In this document: piece by piece, positions 32,032 through 40,157 of the stretch | Position numbering within the stretch: the first letter of the stretch is position 1 | Layout of the letters: every line of letters begins with the position of its first letter | From: Deltaproteobacteria bacterium | GTDB lineage: Bacteria; Desulfobacterota; RBG-13-43-22 | Direction: 5' to 3' | Length of the DNA: 54,233 nt | NCBI GenBank assembly: GCA_016208255.1 | Contig: JACQYK010000093.1 | Span: 1-54,233 of the forward strand | Notes under the pieces: model-generated | The model's input: the letters and a program-made list of their open reading frames with translations, nothing else | The model's database searches: none | Told to the model about the DNA's origin: nothing | Program-made: the position numbers and the translations under genes

Positions 32032-34590
32032 TTATAACGACGGAACACTCTGCTCCTGCTCTTCTTTCAAAAATTTATCGGCAAAGAAATCAATATCTTT
32101 TTCATTACGTAACAAGACATCCAACTGCCGTGTGAATCCTATTAATCGACCGATCAGTCGGAATTTTTCTCCCATCAGGGCCTGTTCGACTTTTTTTATT
32201 CTGGCGGTGATTAATTCCCCCTTGCTCTCCACGGCGAAATCATTTATCTCCAGTATCTGGGCCAACAATTTTACCCTTCGGGTTCGCCGATTTGTTTCCG
32301 TTACCCCCCCAAAAAAACGAAAATAGATATAATTGCTGTTCCGGTCTTCGGACATATTGCCGTCAATCAGGTTAAAATGATATCCCAGATTGAGGTTCAG
32401 ATTGAGGTATTCCCTGGAAACAATAGCCAGGTTAATATTTAACTTTTCTGTGGAAAAGGCCTCGGTGGACGGGCTCCGGCTAAAGCTGGACATAAATCCT
32501 TTGAAATCCAAATCAACCGGCTGGGACTGCCACACGCCGGGGGCAATCAGAGCCCGGAGTAAAATCATTAGAGGTAGACACTCGACCTCATCCAGGGTTA
32601 TTTCATTAGAAGAGATACCTTTTTTGATTCCTCCCCCAATATCAAGGACCGTTAAATTAAGGGGGATGGGCAGCTTAAGTTTAGTCAAGGAGTGAATAAA
32701 ACTCAACTGACTGGGATGAATACCCTGGGCAATTTTTCGAACCGCCATTTCATGGGCAAACCGGATGATATCATGGAAGGTCCGGCAATGGGCCGGATCA
32801 AATTCATTGGATTGGGGGTCGGTGATATTCAAAGTGGATATCTTTTTGAGCAACCTGCGGAGCAGCTTAAATTCATAGGTTTCTTCATAGGGTATTTTTT
32901 CGATCAGTTGAGCGGTTAGGAGTTCCTTGACAATTCCCTGGTAAATTACATTCTCTTCGGCATCGACGGTCACTTCCATTCCGGACTTTAGGACCTGCGT
33001 GGCCGAATAGGTATCCACAATGGTGGGAACCCGGAATTCCCGGCAAATGGTAGCCATATGTCCGGTAACCGCGCCGATATCGGTGACTACCGCACTGGCC
33101 AGGGGGACCAGCTTGGACATTCGAGGAGAAGTATGCTTTAAAACCAGGACCGCCCCGCGGGGAAAATGTTGACTATCTTCCTCGGATTGAACTTGAAAAA
33201 CAATCCCGGCCCCGATTCCTCTGCTGGCGATGACCCCTTGGTCTTTTAAAAGGACCGGATATTTTTGAGCGGCGGTAATCAGCCGGCTTTTATCCATTTT
33301 CAATTTTCCTGAAAATTGAAGCGGCCGGGCCTGGAGAAAAGTGACCTGTCCTTCTTGATCGATAGACCATTCAATATCTTGAAAGGATTTCATGTATTGC
33401 TCAATCCGAAGGGCTCCTTCAATGATTTTCCGCATCAAGGCCCCGTCCAGAGAAGGCACTTCCTGCCGGTCGGCCGGGACGGCAACCAGAGAAATTCCCT
33501 GGCCTCCCAGCCGAGTATACTGTTTGGTTTTTTTCCCGATATGCTGCCATAAAATCGGGTAAGGGTCGGCTTTGGAAATTTTAAATTGGTCCACTTCCCC
33601 TTCGCCATCCACCACCAGTTTCCCCAACCCCCAGGAAGCTGACAAGACCATCTCCTCCCCATCCAACCCATTGGGGTCGGCGGTATAGATAACCCCGCTG
33701 ACCTTGGGAGTGATCATGGGTAAACATCCCACGGCCATCGCCATTTCCTGCTGTCGGATGCCTCTCTCATTACGATATCTAATGACCTGGTGAGAAAACA
33801 AACTGGCCACGACCTGCTTGTAGCCGGAGTCGATTTGAGAAGAAGATACGTTTAGAACAGTGGTATATTGACCGGCATAACTGATTTGGCTGTCTTCACC
33901 CACGGCACTGCTGCGAACCGCCCAGCCGCCGGATGAGGTATCTTTCCAGGAGGATAGAGCGTTTCGAATGGCCTTTTTGAGTTCCGGAGGCATCTTGGCC
34001 TGGAGGATCCGTTCCTTTAATTCTTTGGCCTTTTCCTCCATAACCTCTTGGTTAAACTTTCCTTCGCTCAAAGGGGCCACCCATTCTTCCAATTGGTTGT
34101 ACTCAATGAATTGTTTAAAGGCATAGGTGGATATGACAAACCCCTCGGGAACCTTTAATCCTAAACGATTTTGGAGTTCTCCTAAGGTAGCCATTTTTTC
34201 ACCCACATAATCGGACATTTCTTTGGTCACCTCTCTCAGGGGATAAACATATTCCCCTTTGGGGAGGGTAAAACGGGAATCCAGTTCTCCATGGATTTCC
34301 AATTTGGCTTTTTCAAAAACATCAAAAAGACCTAAGTATTTTTTAATCGTGATTAAATTGAGGTCATAGACGACTTTGTAGACCACCTCTTCCAACTGAG
34401 CAACCACGGTTTCAATATAATGTTTGTCAAATAGATAATCGCCCCCCAATTTTTCACCCATATCGGCCATGAGGTCTAAGGCCTGGTTGTTATAGTCCAA
34501 GAGCTCCCGGAAGGTCTGAAAAAGGAACTGGAGGGATAGCTCCCCCCCGTTTTTTTTACGACCCAGAAAATATTTTAAAGGGTTTAACAT
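32032..34590 (-). CDS. PEP-synthase/PPDK-like protein with atypical C-terminal region
   Basis: The 852-residue protein has an N-terminal helical region (1-120) and a pyruvate-phosphate-dikinase ATP-grasp domain (about 125-430: AVRSSAVGEDSQISYAGQYT, EWSIDQEGQVTFLQARPL). The swivelling phospho-histidine domain carries TGHMATICREFRVPTIVD near 505-522, so the histidine is present. The C-terminal 250 residues do not resemble the PEP/pyruvate-binding TIM barrel of true PEP synthase; a region with VLDIGGGIKKGI and YLNLNLNLGYHFNLIDGN takes its place. ATP-driven phosphorylation of the histidine seems possible, but PEP formation does not. It is flanked by response regulators and the TIGR02186/TauE genes. 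Confidence 0.75.
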   Translation of the reverse strand: MLNPLKYFLGRKKNGGELSLQFLFQTFRELLDYNNQALDLMADMGEKLGGDYLFDKHYIETVVAQLEEVVYKVVYDLNLITIKKYLGLFDVFEKAKLEIHGELDSRFTLPKGEYVYPLREVTKEMSDYVGEKMATLGELQNRLGLKVPEGFVISTYAFKQFIEYNQLEEWVAPLSEGKFNQEVMEEKAKELKERILQAKMPPELKKAIRNALSSWKDTSSGGWAVRSSAVGEDSQISYAGQYTTVLNVSSSQIDSGYKQVVASLFSHQVIRYRNERGIRQQEMAMAVGCLPMITPKVSGVIYTADPNGLDGEEMVLSASWGLGKLVVDGEGEVDQFKISKADPYPILWQHIGKKTKQYTRLGGQGISLVAVPADRQEVPSLDGALMRKIIEGALRIEQYMKSFQDIEWSIDQEGQVTFLQARPLQFSGKLKMDKSRLITAAQKYPVLLKDQGVIASRGIGAGIVFQVQSEEDSQHFPRGAVLVLKHTSPRMSKLVPLASAVVTDIGAVTGHMATICREFRVPTIVDTYSATQVLKSGMEVTVDAEENVIYQGIVKELLTAQLIEKIPYEETYEFKLLRRLLKKISTLNITDPQSNEFDPAHCRTFHDIIRFAHEMAVRKIAQGIHPSQLSFIHSLTKLKLPIPLNLTVLDIGGGIKKGISSNEITLDEVECLPLMILLRALIAPGVWQSQPVDLDFKGFMSSFSRSPSTEAFSTEKLNINLAIVSREYLNLNLNLGYHFNLIDGNMSEDRNSNYIYFRFFGGVTETNRRTRRVKLLAQILEINDFAVESKGELITARIKKVEQALMGEKFRLIGRLIGFTRQLDVLLRNEKDIDFFADKFLKEEQEQSVPSL

Positions 34591-34626
34591 GAAGGATTAA
34601 ATTCTCTCTCTGTACAACGGATAGAA

Positions 34627-34968
34627 CTAATGACCGCCTTTGGAACTGAAAACTATCCCAATGAGCAAGCCGCTGAACATGGCGATGAGTACGGCGAAAA
34701 AACCATACAATAAGCCTTTGTGAAAAGCCAACTCCGATAGTAAAGCCGGGAATCCGACTAATTTTACCTCCAGGGTGCTGGAATGAAGCAACCGGCCATT
34801 TCCCTCTTTAAGGGCCAGGAGTTCAAGCCCGTAGGAACCGGGATATATTTTGGGGGGCAACTCTAAAACGACATCGGCTTGATCCCAGGTCCCTTTCTCC
34901 AAAGGTTTGAGTCGAACCGACCTTTCAAAGACATGGTAAAGATTATCAGCCTCCTTCAATTTAATCAA
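34627..34968 (-). CDS. TIGR02186-like protein, C-terminal part after an in-frame TAG
   Basis: This 113-residue frame opens at a TTG with no good ribosome site and continues in the same frame as the preceding gene, separated only by a TAG at 34992-34990. It contains a beta-rich domain (VVLELPPKIYPGSYGLELLA) and a C-terminal transmembrane helix (LLYGFFAVLIAMFSGLLIGI). This is how the C-terminal half of TIGR02186-type membrane proteins looks. The codons between the stop and this start (ESLLLNE) also read as protein. The gene was evidently one unit. Confidence 0.6.
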   Translation of the reverse strand: MIKLKEADNLYHVFERSVRLKPLEKGTWDQADVVLELPPKIYPGSYGLELLALKEGNGRLLHSSTLEVKLVGFPALLSELAFHKGLLYGFFAVLIAMFSGLLIGIVFSSKGGH

Positions 34969-34989
34969 TTCATTGAGAAGGAGGGATTC

Positions 34990-35421
34990 CTACTGTTGAT
35001 TATTGGTCTCCAGACTGCCGGAGAGTACGGACAGGTAATTCAGCTTCATCGCCTTTTCGGCCCCTCCCGCTTCCATGGAAGTCAATTTTTCGGAGGTCCA
35101 GAGGAGATAGACCTTGGGCAGGTTCTTAAAATGGATCTGTTGGACATTCATCCATAAACCGCCCACCCGGCCCTTTCGCATCAGGGTCAACTCTTCCCGG
35201 GGTCCAATGAGCCTGAAGGCGACTTGATCTCCATGGGGCACTACGTCCCTGACGGTTACCCTTTCTCCTGCGAAAAAACTGCCTATACGGATGGTGTGGG
35301 GTTGTATGACATCAATACCGATCGGGGGATGCTCCCCATAAACTCCGGATATGAAAAATACCAAAATAAAAATCCCCAAGAAAAATGGATAGCCGAATCC
35401 CTTGATCATAAGCCGATTCAT
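34990..35421 (-). CDS. TIGR02186-like protein, N-terminal part ending at in-frame TAG
   Basis: The 143-residue protein has a signal peptide (FFLGIFILVFFISGVYG) and a beta-sandwich-like domain (GSFFAGERVTVRDVVP, EELTLMRKGRVGGLWMNV). It matches the first half of TIGR02186-type proteins, which are encoded beside TauE/SafE permeases in many proteobacteria. It starts two bases after the TauE/SafE gene ends. It stops at a TAG, after which the same frame continues for another 120 codons. Confidence 0.65.
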   Translation of the reverse strand: MNRLMIKGFGYPFFLGIFILVFFISGVYGEHPPIGIDVIQPHTIRIGSFFAGERVTVRDVVPHGDQVAFRLIGPREELTLMRKGRVGGLWMNVQQIHFKNLPKVYLLWTSEKLTSMEAGGAEKAMKLNYLSVLSGSLETNNQQ

Positions 35422-35423
35422 GA

Positions 35424-36359
35424 TTAATGGCCTCCTTTATAGGATAACAGGAGCTTGGGACTCAGAACAAGCCCTAATAACATCTGAACCATGACGACCA
35501 GGATAATAACGGCCAGTAGAATTTTTATTTGATCGCCCTTTAGGCGTTTACTGACACGGGCCCCGATTTGAGCCCCGCAGGAAGACCCGACCAGGAGGAT
35601 GAGGGCCAGAAGAAAGTCCACGGTATGATTGAACGTTGCCTGCATAATAGTCACATTGACACAGGTAAAAAAGATCTGAAAAAGACTGGTTCCTACCACC
35701 ACATGCATGGGCATCCGGAGCATATAAACCATAATGGGGACCATAATGAAGCCCCCCCCGACCCCCATAATGGCGGCCAATATACCAACCAGGGTTCCCA
35801 ACAGGAGAGGAATAACAAAAGAGATGTGAATCCCCGATTTATTAAAATTCATCTTGAACGGCAAACCGGTGATCAAGCGGGCATAAAAAGAAGGGGGTTT
35901 TTGGGTCGAGGCTGGGAGTTCTTCGGCCAAGGGGGCCTTCTTCAGGCTTTGCAGACTCTCCATAAACATATAGCCGCCGATAATTCCCAACATGGCCACA
36001 TAGGTTATTTGGATGACAAAATCGGCATTCCCCGTGGCCCTGAGTATTTTGACCAGTTGAACTCCCAGGGTTCCTCCGATCATACCACCGATGAGCAGGA
36101 CAATCCCCATTTTAAAATCCACATTTCCCAGGCGATAATGGGCATAGGTCCCTGAGGCGGAGGCGGCTACAATCTGGTTGGAATCCGAAGCCGCTGCTAC
36201 GGTAGGAGGGATACCGAACATAATTAATAAGGGGGTCAGCAGGAATCCTCCTCCGACCCCGAAGAGTCCTGATAAAAAACCGACCAGGCCGCCTAAACCC
36301 AACAAGAGAAAGGCGTTAATGCTGTTGGCGGCAATAGGCAAATAAATGGAAAAGTTCAT
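35424..36359 (-). CDS. TauE/SafE-family permease (sulfite-exporter type)
   Basis: The 311-residue membrane protein shows the duplicated TauE/SafE motif: GLVGFLSGLFGVGGGFLLTP near residues 23-42 and VGILAAIMGVGGGFIMVPIM in the second half, with about eight helices. Family members export sulfite, sulfoacetate or other organosulfonate anions; the substrate here is unknown. It is translationally close to both neighbours (three bases after the kinase, two bases before TIGR02186). An operon of sensor, transporter and accessory protein is likely. Confidence 0.9.
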   Translation of the reverse strand: MNFSIYLPIAANSINAFLLLGLGGLVGFLSGLFGVGGGFLLTPLLIMFGIPPTVAAASDSNQIVAASASGTYAHYRLGNVDFKMGIVLLIGGMIGGTLGVQLVKILRATGNADFVIQITYVAMLGIIGGYMFMESLQSLKKAPLAEELPASTQKPPSFYARLITGLPFKMNFNKSGIHISFVIPLLLGTLVGILAAIMGVGGGFIMVPIMVYMLRMPMHVVVGTSLFQIFFTCVNVTIMQATFNHTVDFLLALILLVGSSCGAQIGARVSKRLKGDQIKILLAVIILVVMVQMLLGLVLSPKLLLSYKGGH

Positions 36360-36362
36360 AGG

Positions 36363-37910
36363 TTATCGCTCCTTGGATTTTGGAAGATAAACCGAAAAAG
36401 TGGAACCTTGGTTGATTTGACTGGTTACTAAAATTTTTCCCCCATGTTTTTTAACAATACTGTAACTGGTGGAGAGACCCAATCCGGTCCCATTTCCTTT
36501 GGTGGTAAAAAATGGATCGAATATCTGCTCGATGACGGCTCGAGGGATACCCACGCCGGTATCCGTAACCTCTATCCGAGTGAACTGCTCGTCTTCATTA
36601 TTTACCCGGAGACTCAAAATTCCACCCTGAGGCATGGCCTGGATGGCGTTGATCATAAGATTAAGAAAGACCTGCTGGAGTTGACTGAAATCCCCCAGGA
36701 TTTTCGAATCCCGGTCCTCAGGAGTGTATTGTAACTTAATGTTGTTCAACTCCATCTCATGCCCGGCCAGTTTTAGCGTGGAGCCTATCAGTTCCTGGGT
36801 TGAAACCGGCACAAAAGCAGGCGGTCCCATACGGGTAAAATCCAATAGATTCCGAACCGTGCCGCTGGCCCGCTCCGCCTGGGTATAAATATCCTGGAGG
36901 CGTTTTCTCTTTTCATTATCCGTAAGGTTTTCCAATTCATCGATCAGGGATTCCGTGGTAATACAGATATTGTTTAACGGGTTATTTAACTCATGGGCGA
37001 TCCCGGAAGTCAGGGTCCCTATGGAGGCCATCTTCCGGGTTTGAAGGTATTGCTCCTGATTTTTTTGCAGTTGATCCATCATTAAATTAATAGCTATGGC
37101 CAGCCGGGAAAATTCGTCTTTATACTTCTTGGCCGGGGTGATCGGGGTATAGTTCCCCTGGGCGATTCTCAAGGTATAGTCGACAAATCGGTTCAGCGGC
37201 AGGAGAATTTGTTGCGCTAAGAAACGGGTCAGGTAAACCATGACCAAGAAAAGAATAGCCAAAAAGATCAGGGGAACCTGTCGGGACCATTGAGTCATGG
37301 CCTCAACATCCTTCCGTTCTTTTTCCACCAGATTGGCGGCCATGAAGATCATCTCAGCCCCATGCTGCCTCAGTTCTCCTTCGATCTTGGCCAGGGTAGC
37401 CGGATTTTCTGTCGATCCCGGCATCAGCCCTCTTAAGGTCCCTAAAAGGCTTTCGTAACGGCTAAGATGGGACAGCATAAGATTCAATTTTTCCTGACCG
37501 ATTACCGCTGTTATATTTTTCCCTTCCTTCTTAAGAATTTCCCGTGCGTTTTGAGTGATTTCCAAGGCATCAGGCAGATTGGTTTTATAAAGAAAAAAGT
37601 TTTTCTCATAACGACGGGCCTGTTGAATTTCAAAGGAGTAATTGTTGAGGGTTTCCATGAACCTTATTTTTTTATCAACCTGCCCCCCCATGATTAAATA
37701 AGTAATGCTGGCTACGGCGCAGAGGATGAATAAAAGAGAAAAGCCCATGATAATTTTTGTCCGGATATTCATGGTGGGCCTTTCCACCAAACCTTTTTGG
37801 GCTTCTTTCAGAGCGGCTTCATCCAGAACCAGCCCCGGAGTCGACCGGTCGGGAACGCTTTCCCTCAGACCACTTCTCGAGAAGAAATCCTCTTCATGAT
37901 TCATCATCAT
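36363..37910 (-). CDS. Sensor histidine kinase with four-helix-type sensor
   Basis: The 515-residue kinase has a transmembrane helix near residues 54-76 and a long helical periplasmic domain with FEIQQARRYEKNFFLY. A second helix (VPLIFLAILFLVMVYL) is followed by HAMP. Its H-box is GIAHELNNPLNNI and its ATP-binding region has DTGVGIP and GTGLGLS. The sensor segment is nearly the same as in the kinase at 43931 and recalls the R-x-E-K-[NF] signature of HBM/4HB sensors. The first ATG overlaps the stop of a 27-codon frame (ATGA). It starts the leftward operon with TauE/SafE. Confidence 0.92.
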   Translation of the reverse strand: MMMNHEEDFFSRSGLRESVPDRSTPGLVLDEAALKEAQKGLVERPTMNIRTKIIMGFSLLFILCAVASITYLIMGGQVDKKIRFMETLNNYSFEIQQARRYEKNFFLYKTNLPDALEITQNAREILKKEGKNITAVIGQEKLNLMLSHLSRYESLLGTLRGLMPGSTENPATLAKIEGELRQHGAEMIFMAANLVEKERKDVEAMTQWSRQVPLIFLAILFLVMVYLTRFLAQQILLPLNRFVDYTLRIAQGNYTPITPAKKYKDEFSRLAIAINLMMDQLQKNQEQYLQTRKMASIGTLTSGIAHELNNPLNNICITTESLIDELENLTDNEKRKRLQDIYTQAERASGTVRNLLDFTRMGPPAFVPVSTQELIGSTLKLAGHEMELNNIKLQYTPEDRDSKILGDFSQLQQVFLNLMINAIQAMPQGGILSLRVNNEDEQFTRIEVTDTGVGIPRAVIEQIFDPFFTTKGNGTGLGLSTSYSIVKKHGGKILVTSQINQGSTFSVYLPKSKER

Positions 37911-37990
37911 GCAAAAGCCTCATAATCTCCGGTCAGGGACCGGTCCAGGTATTGATGCATGGTCGCTTCATTTTTTATCAGACTGTTCAT
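37907..37990 (-). CDS. Possible 27-residue leader peptide coupled to the sensor kinase
   Basis: ATG at 37990 opens a 27-codon frame (MNSLIKNEATMHQYLDRSLT at its start) whose TGA overlaps the kinase ATG as ATGA. GAGG inside this frame serves as the kinase ribosome site. The frame stays open for some 24 codons upstream of the ATG without a standard start. Coupling is the main argument; no homologue is recognised. Confidence 0.35.
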   Translation of the reverse strand: MNSLIKNEATMHQYLDRSLTGDYEAFA

Positions 37991-38112
37991 TCGAAGAGCA
38001 GAGGGGCGAGGGGCAATAGGTTTGATGGTTATCCCGATGATTCTTTGCCGATAGCCTCTGTTCTACGGCCCAAAGCCCTTCTTCGTTACATACCAATTTC
38101 GTTTATAATTCC

Positions 38113-38520
38113 TCATTCGACGGCATTGATTCGGGAAAGTCCTTTGAACCCCAAGGCTTCGGAGGCCCGGTAAACGACTTCTCTCAAATCGTTCGGTTTA
38201 AAAGGCTTGGCGATAAAATCAAAGGCCCCTTTGCCCAGGGCCTCCCGGGCCACCTCCACCGTGGCATAACCGGTAATCATGATGACCTTGGTGCGGTCGG
38301 ACCGGGCTTTGACTTTTTCCAGAACCTCAATCCCATCAATATCTTCCATGCGAATATCAGTGACCACGATATCAAAATCCTTTTCTTCGATACGCTGTAA
38401 GGCTTTTTTAGGGTCCTCAAAAGATTCCACCTCACAACCCATCTTCGTCAAAGCCGGCCCCAATCGTTTACCGACAATCGGTTCGTCATCCAAAATAAGA
38501 ACCTGCACTTTTGGCTCCAT
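38113..38520 (-). CDS. Single-domain response regulator
   Basis: The 135-residue receiver starts MEPKVQVLILDDEPIVGKRL. Its phospho-acceptor Asp is in IVVTDIRM, Thr in VIMITGYA and Lys in IAKPFKPND. There is a short tail and no output domain. It is encoded upstream of the kinase at 36363-37910 in the same direction, 200 bases apart, and is its likely partner. It is very similar to the receivers at 31194 and 46628. Confidence 0.92.
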   Translation of the reverse strand: MEPKVQVLILDDEPIVGKRLGPALTKMGCEVESFEDPKKALQRIEEKDFDIVVTDIRMEDIDGIEVLEKVKARSDRTKVIMITGYATVEVAREALGKGAFDFIAKPFKPNDLREVVYRASEALGFKGLSRINAVE

Positions 38521-38878
38521 GATTTAACCTCCAAAATGTTTAATACGAAAATACGTTAGGCGTTAAGCGTAAGGCGTAAGGCGAACCCCTCTTTTCATGA
38601 TTCGTGGTGCACCACCGCCTCTATCCCTGCCGGCCCGCAGGCCCCTTAAGGGGAAGGAGGCCCCCTCTCCCCGCCGAGGGAGAGGGTTGGGGTGAGGGGG
38701 AAAACGAATATTTTCATGCTTCGTCGGTGCCCAGGCGGGCATGATGGTTTAATAGGTAACTACGGTTGATCATTCATTAGTCAACGAACTCATTTTCAGG
38801 TTAGGTCCCTAATGGTTCTCTACCCGGAAATTTCCGGAAGCGGGACAGGGACTCCCCTCTTTCTCTGACTCCTAACGC
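38521..38878. other. Intergenic region filled with repeats (copy B)
   Basis: The 358 bases hold parts of the TATTTTC-type repeat: TTTAATACGAAAATA (38540-38554), TTTTCATGATTCGTGGTG (38592-38609) and ATTTTCATGCTTCG to ATGATGGTTTAATA (38709-38754). Inside the latter is a GTGCCC/GGGCAT hairpin. Between them, at 38642-38700, is a separate G/C-rich repeat (CCCCTCTCCC against GGGAGAGGG). This looks like one repeat interrupted by another. No gene is seen. Confidence 0.55.
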
Positions 38879-39967
38879 TCAGGAATTAGCCCGGCCATAA
38901 GACAGGGTCAGATGGATTTTCTTGCGGGCTCTGTAGGCCCGGATAACATTATAAAGGATCATGACGACCCCGGTGATTCCGCTGGCAAAAAGCAGGTATT
39001 TACTTCCATTGTTAAACCAGGGGTCCAAGTCTGGGCTGATGTTCAGGTATCCCAGCTGGCGAAGATACATAGGAACGGCAATGGCCCGGCTTACCACACA
39101 GAGCAGGATGATCATACAGGTGACCATTCGAATATACCTCTCACTGACCACTTTCACGCCATAGGCCCCGAGATAGACCCCGATTAAAGAACCGGTCAAC
39201 AATAAAGCAGTCAGTCTGAGGTCTACAAAGCCTTCCCAGGCATAGTTCAAGGCCCCCCAGGCCCCCATAAACATGGCCAGATATAACTCGGTTCCGGCGG
39301 CGACAGCCGTGGGGACGCCGAAAACATAAATCATGGCCGGTACCCCGACAAACCCCCCGACCCCGATGGTCCCGGCCAGATAACCGGTGACCAGACCGAC
39401 CGGCAGTAAGAACCATATCGAAACCCTGACGTCGGCCACTTTAAAATGGATAAAGGGGGGAAGCTTTAACCGGGACAGGAATTCGGAAATTTTCTTGGAG
39501 GGTCCCGTGCCTTCTTCCGTATTTTTCATCAGGTCCCGGAGCATGGAGATGGCCACAATAGTCAAGATGCCGATAAAAACAGCACTGATATATAAATTGG
39601 CCCCGGCCCCGGAAGCGGCCCCGTGCCCGTCTCCCCCTCCGTGAAATAACAGGCTATTGATCCAGACGGCCAGCCGGATACCGATCAAGCTGGTGAGGAG
39701 CAGGAACAGGCCCAACCTTTTATCGACGTTTCCCATTTCTCCGTGTTTTTTGGAACCCATCATGGCCTTGCCGAATTTGTGAGTTATATTGCTGGCTACG
39801 GCCACCACGCCGTTGACCCCCAGGTTCATCATCCCCGGGGTCATAAAAAAGGCCCCGCCGCTGCCGATAAATCCGCTCAATACCCCTCCGATAAATCCCA
39901 AAACAATGACCTGTAAGGCTGTCGCCAGATCCAAGGTAATAAACAGATTCGCCAATTCAGTGGTCAT
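38879..39967 (-). CDS. TauE/SafE-family permease
   Basis: The 362-residue permease carries GFIGGVLSGFIGSGGAFFMT near the N-terminus and GYLAGTIGVGGFVGVPAMIY in the second half, the two family repeats. A glycine/histidine-rich loop (FHGGGDGHGAASG) lies between helices. It belongs to the longer branch of the family, distinct from the 311-residue protein nearby, so the two probably differ in substrate. The gene stands alone on the minus strand with its own upstream gap. Confidence 0.9.
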   Translation of the reverse strand: MTTELANLFITLDLATALQVIVLGFIGGVLSGFIGSGGAFFMTPGMMNLGVNGVVAVASNITHKFGKAMMGSKKHGEMGNVDKRLGLFLLLTSLIGIRLAVWINSLLFHGGGDGHGAASGAGANLYISAVFIGILTIVAISMLRDLMKNTEEGTGPSKKISEFLSRLKLPPFIHFKVADVRVSIWFLLPVGLVTGYLAGTIGVGGFVGVPAMIYVFGVPTAVAAGTELYLAMFMGAWGALNYAWEGFVDLRLTALLLTGSLIGVYLGAYGVKVVSERYIRMVTCMIILLCVVSRAIAVPMYLRQLGYLNISPDLDPWFNNGSKYLLFASGITGVVMILYNVIRAYRARKKIHLTLSYGRANS

Positions 39968-40157
39968 ATTAATACTCCTTCACTATGAGTTAGGTTATCA
40001 TCAAGCCGGTCCGATGCAGGACCCGAGATGAAAATTTTATTAATAATTTCAGATGGGTCTAATTCGGTTCGGAGTCATTAGTTCGGAGTAAAATCTCAAA
40101 ACTCAAACTCAAAACTCCGAACAGAAATCTTAAATCCCTCCTTAGACTTTCACCTGG

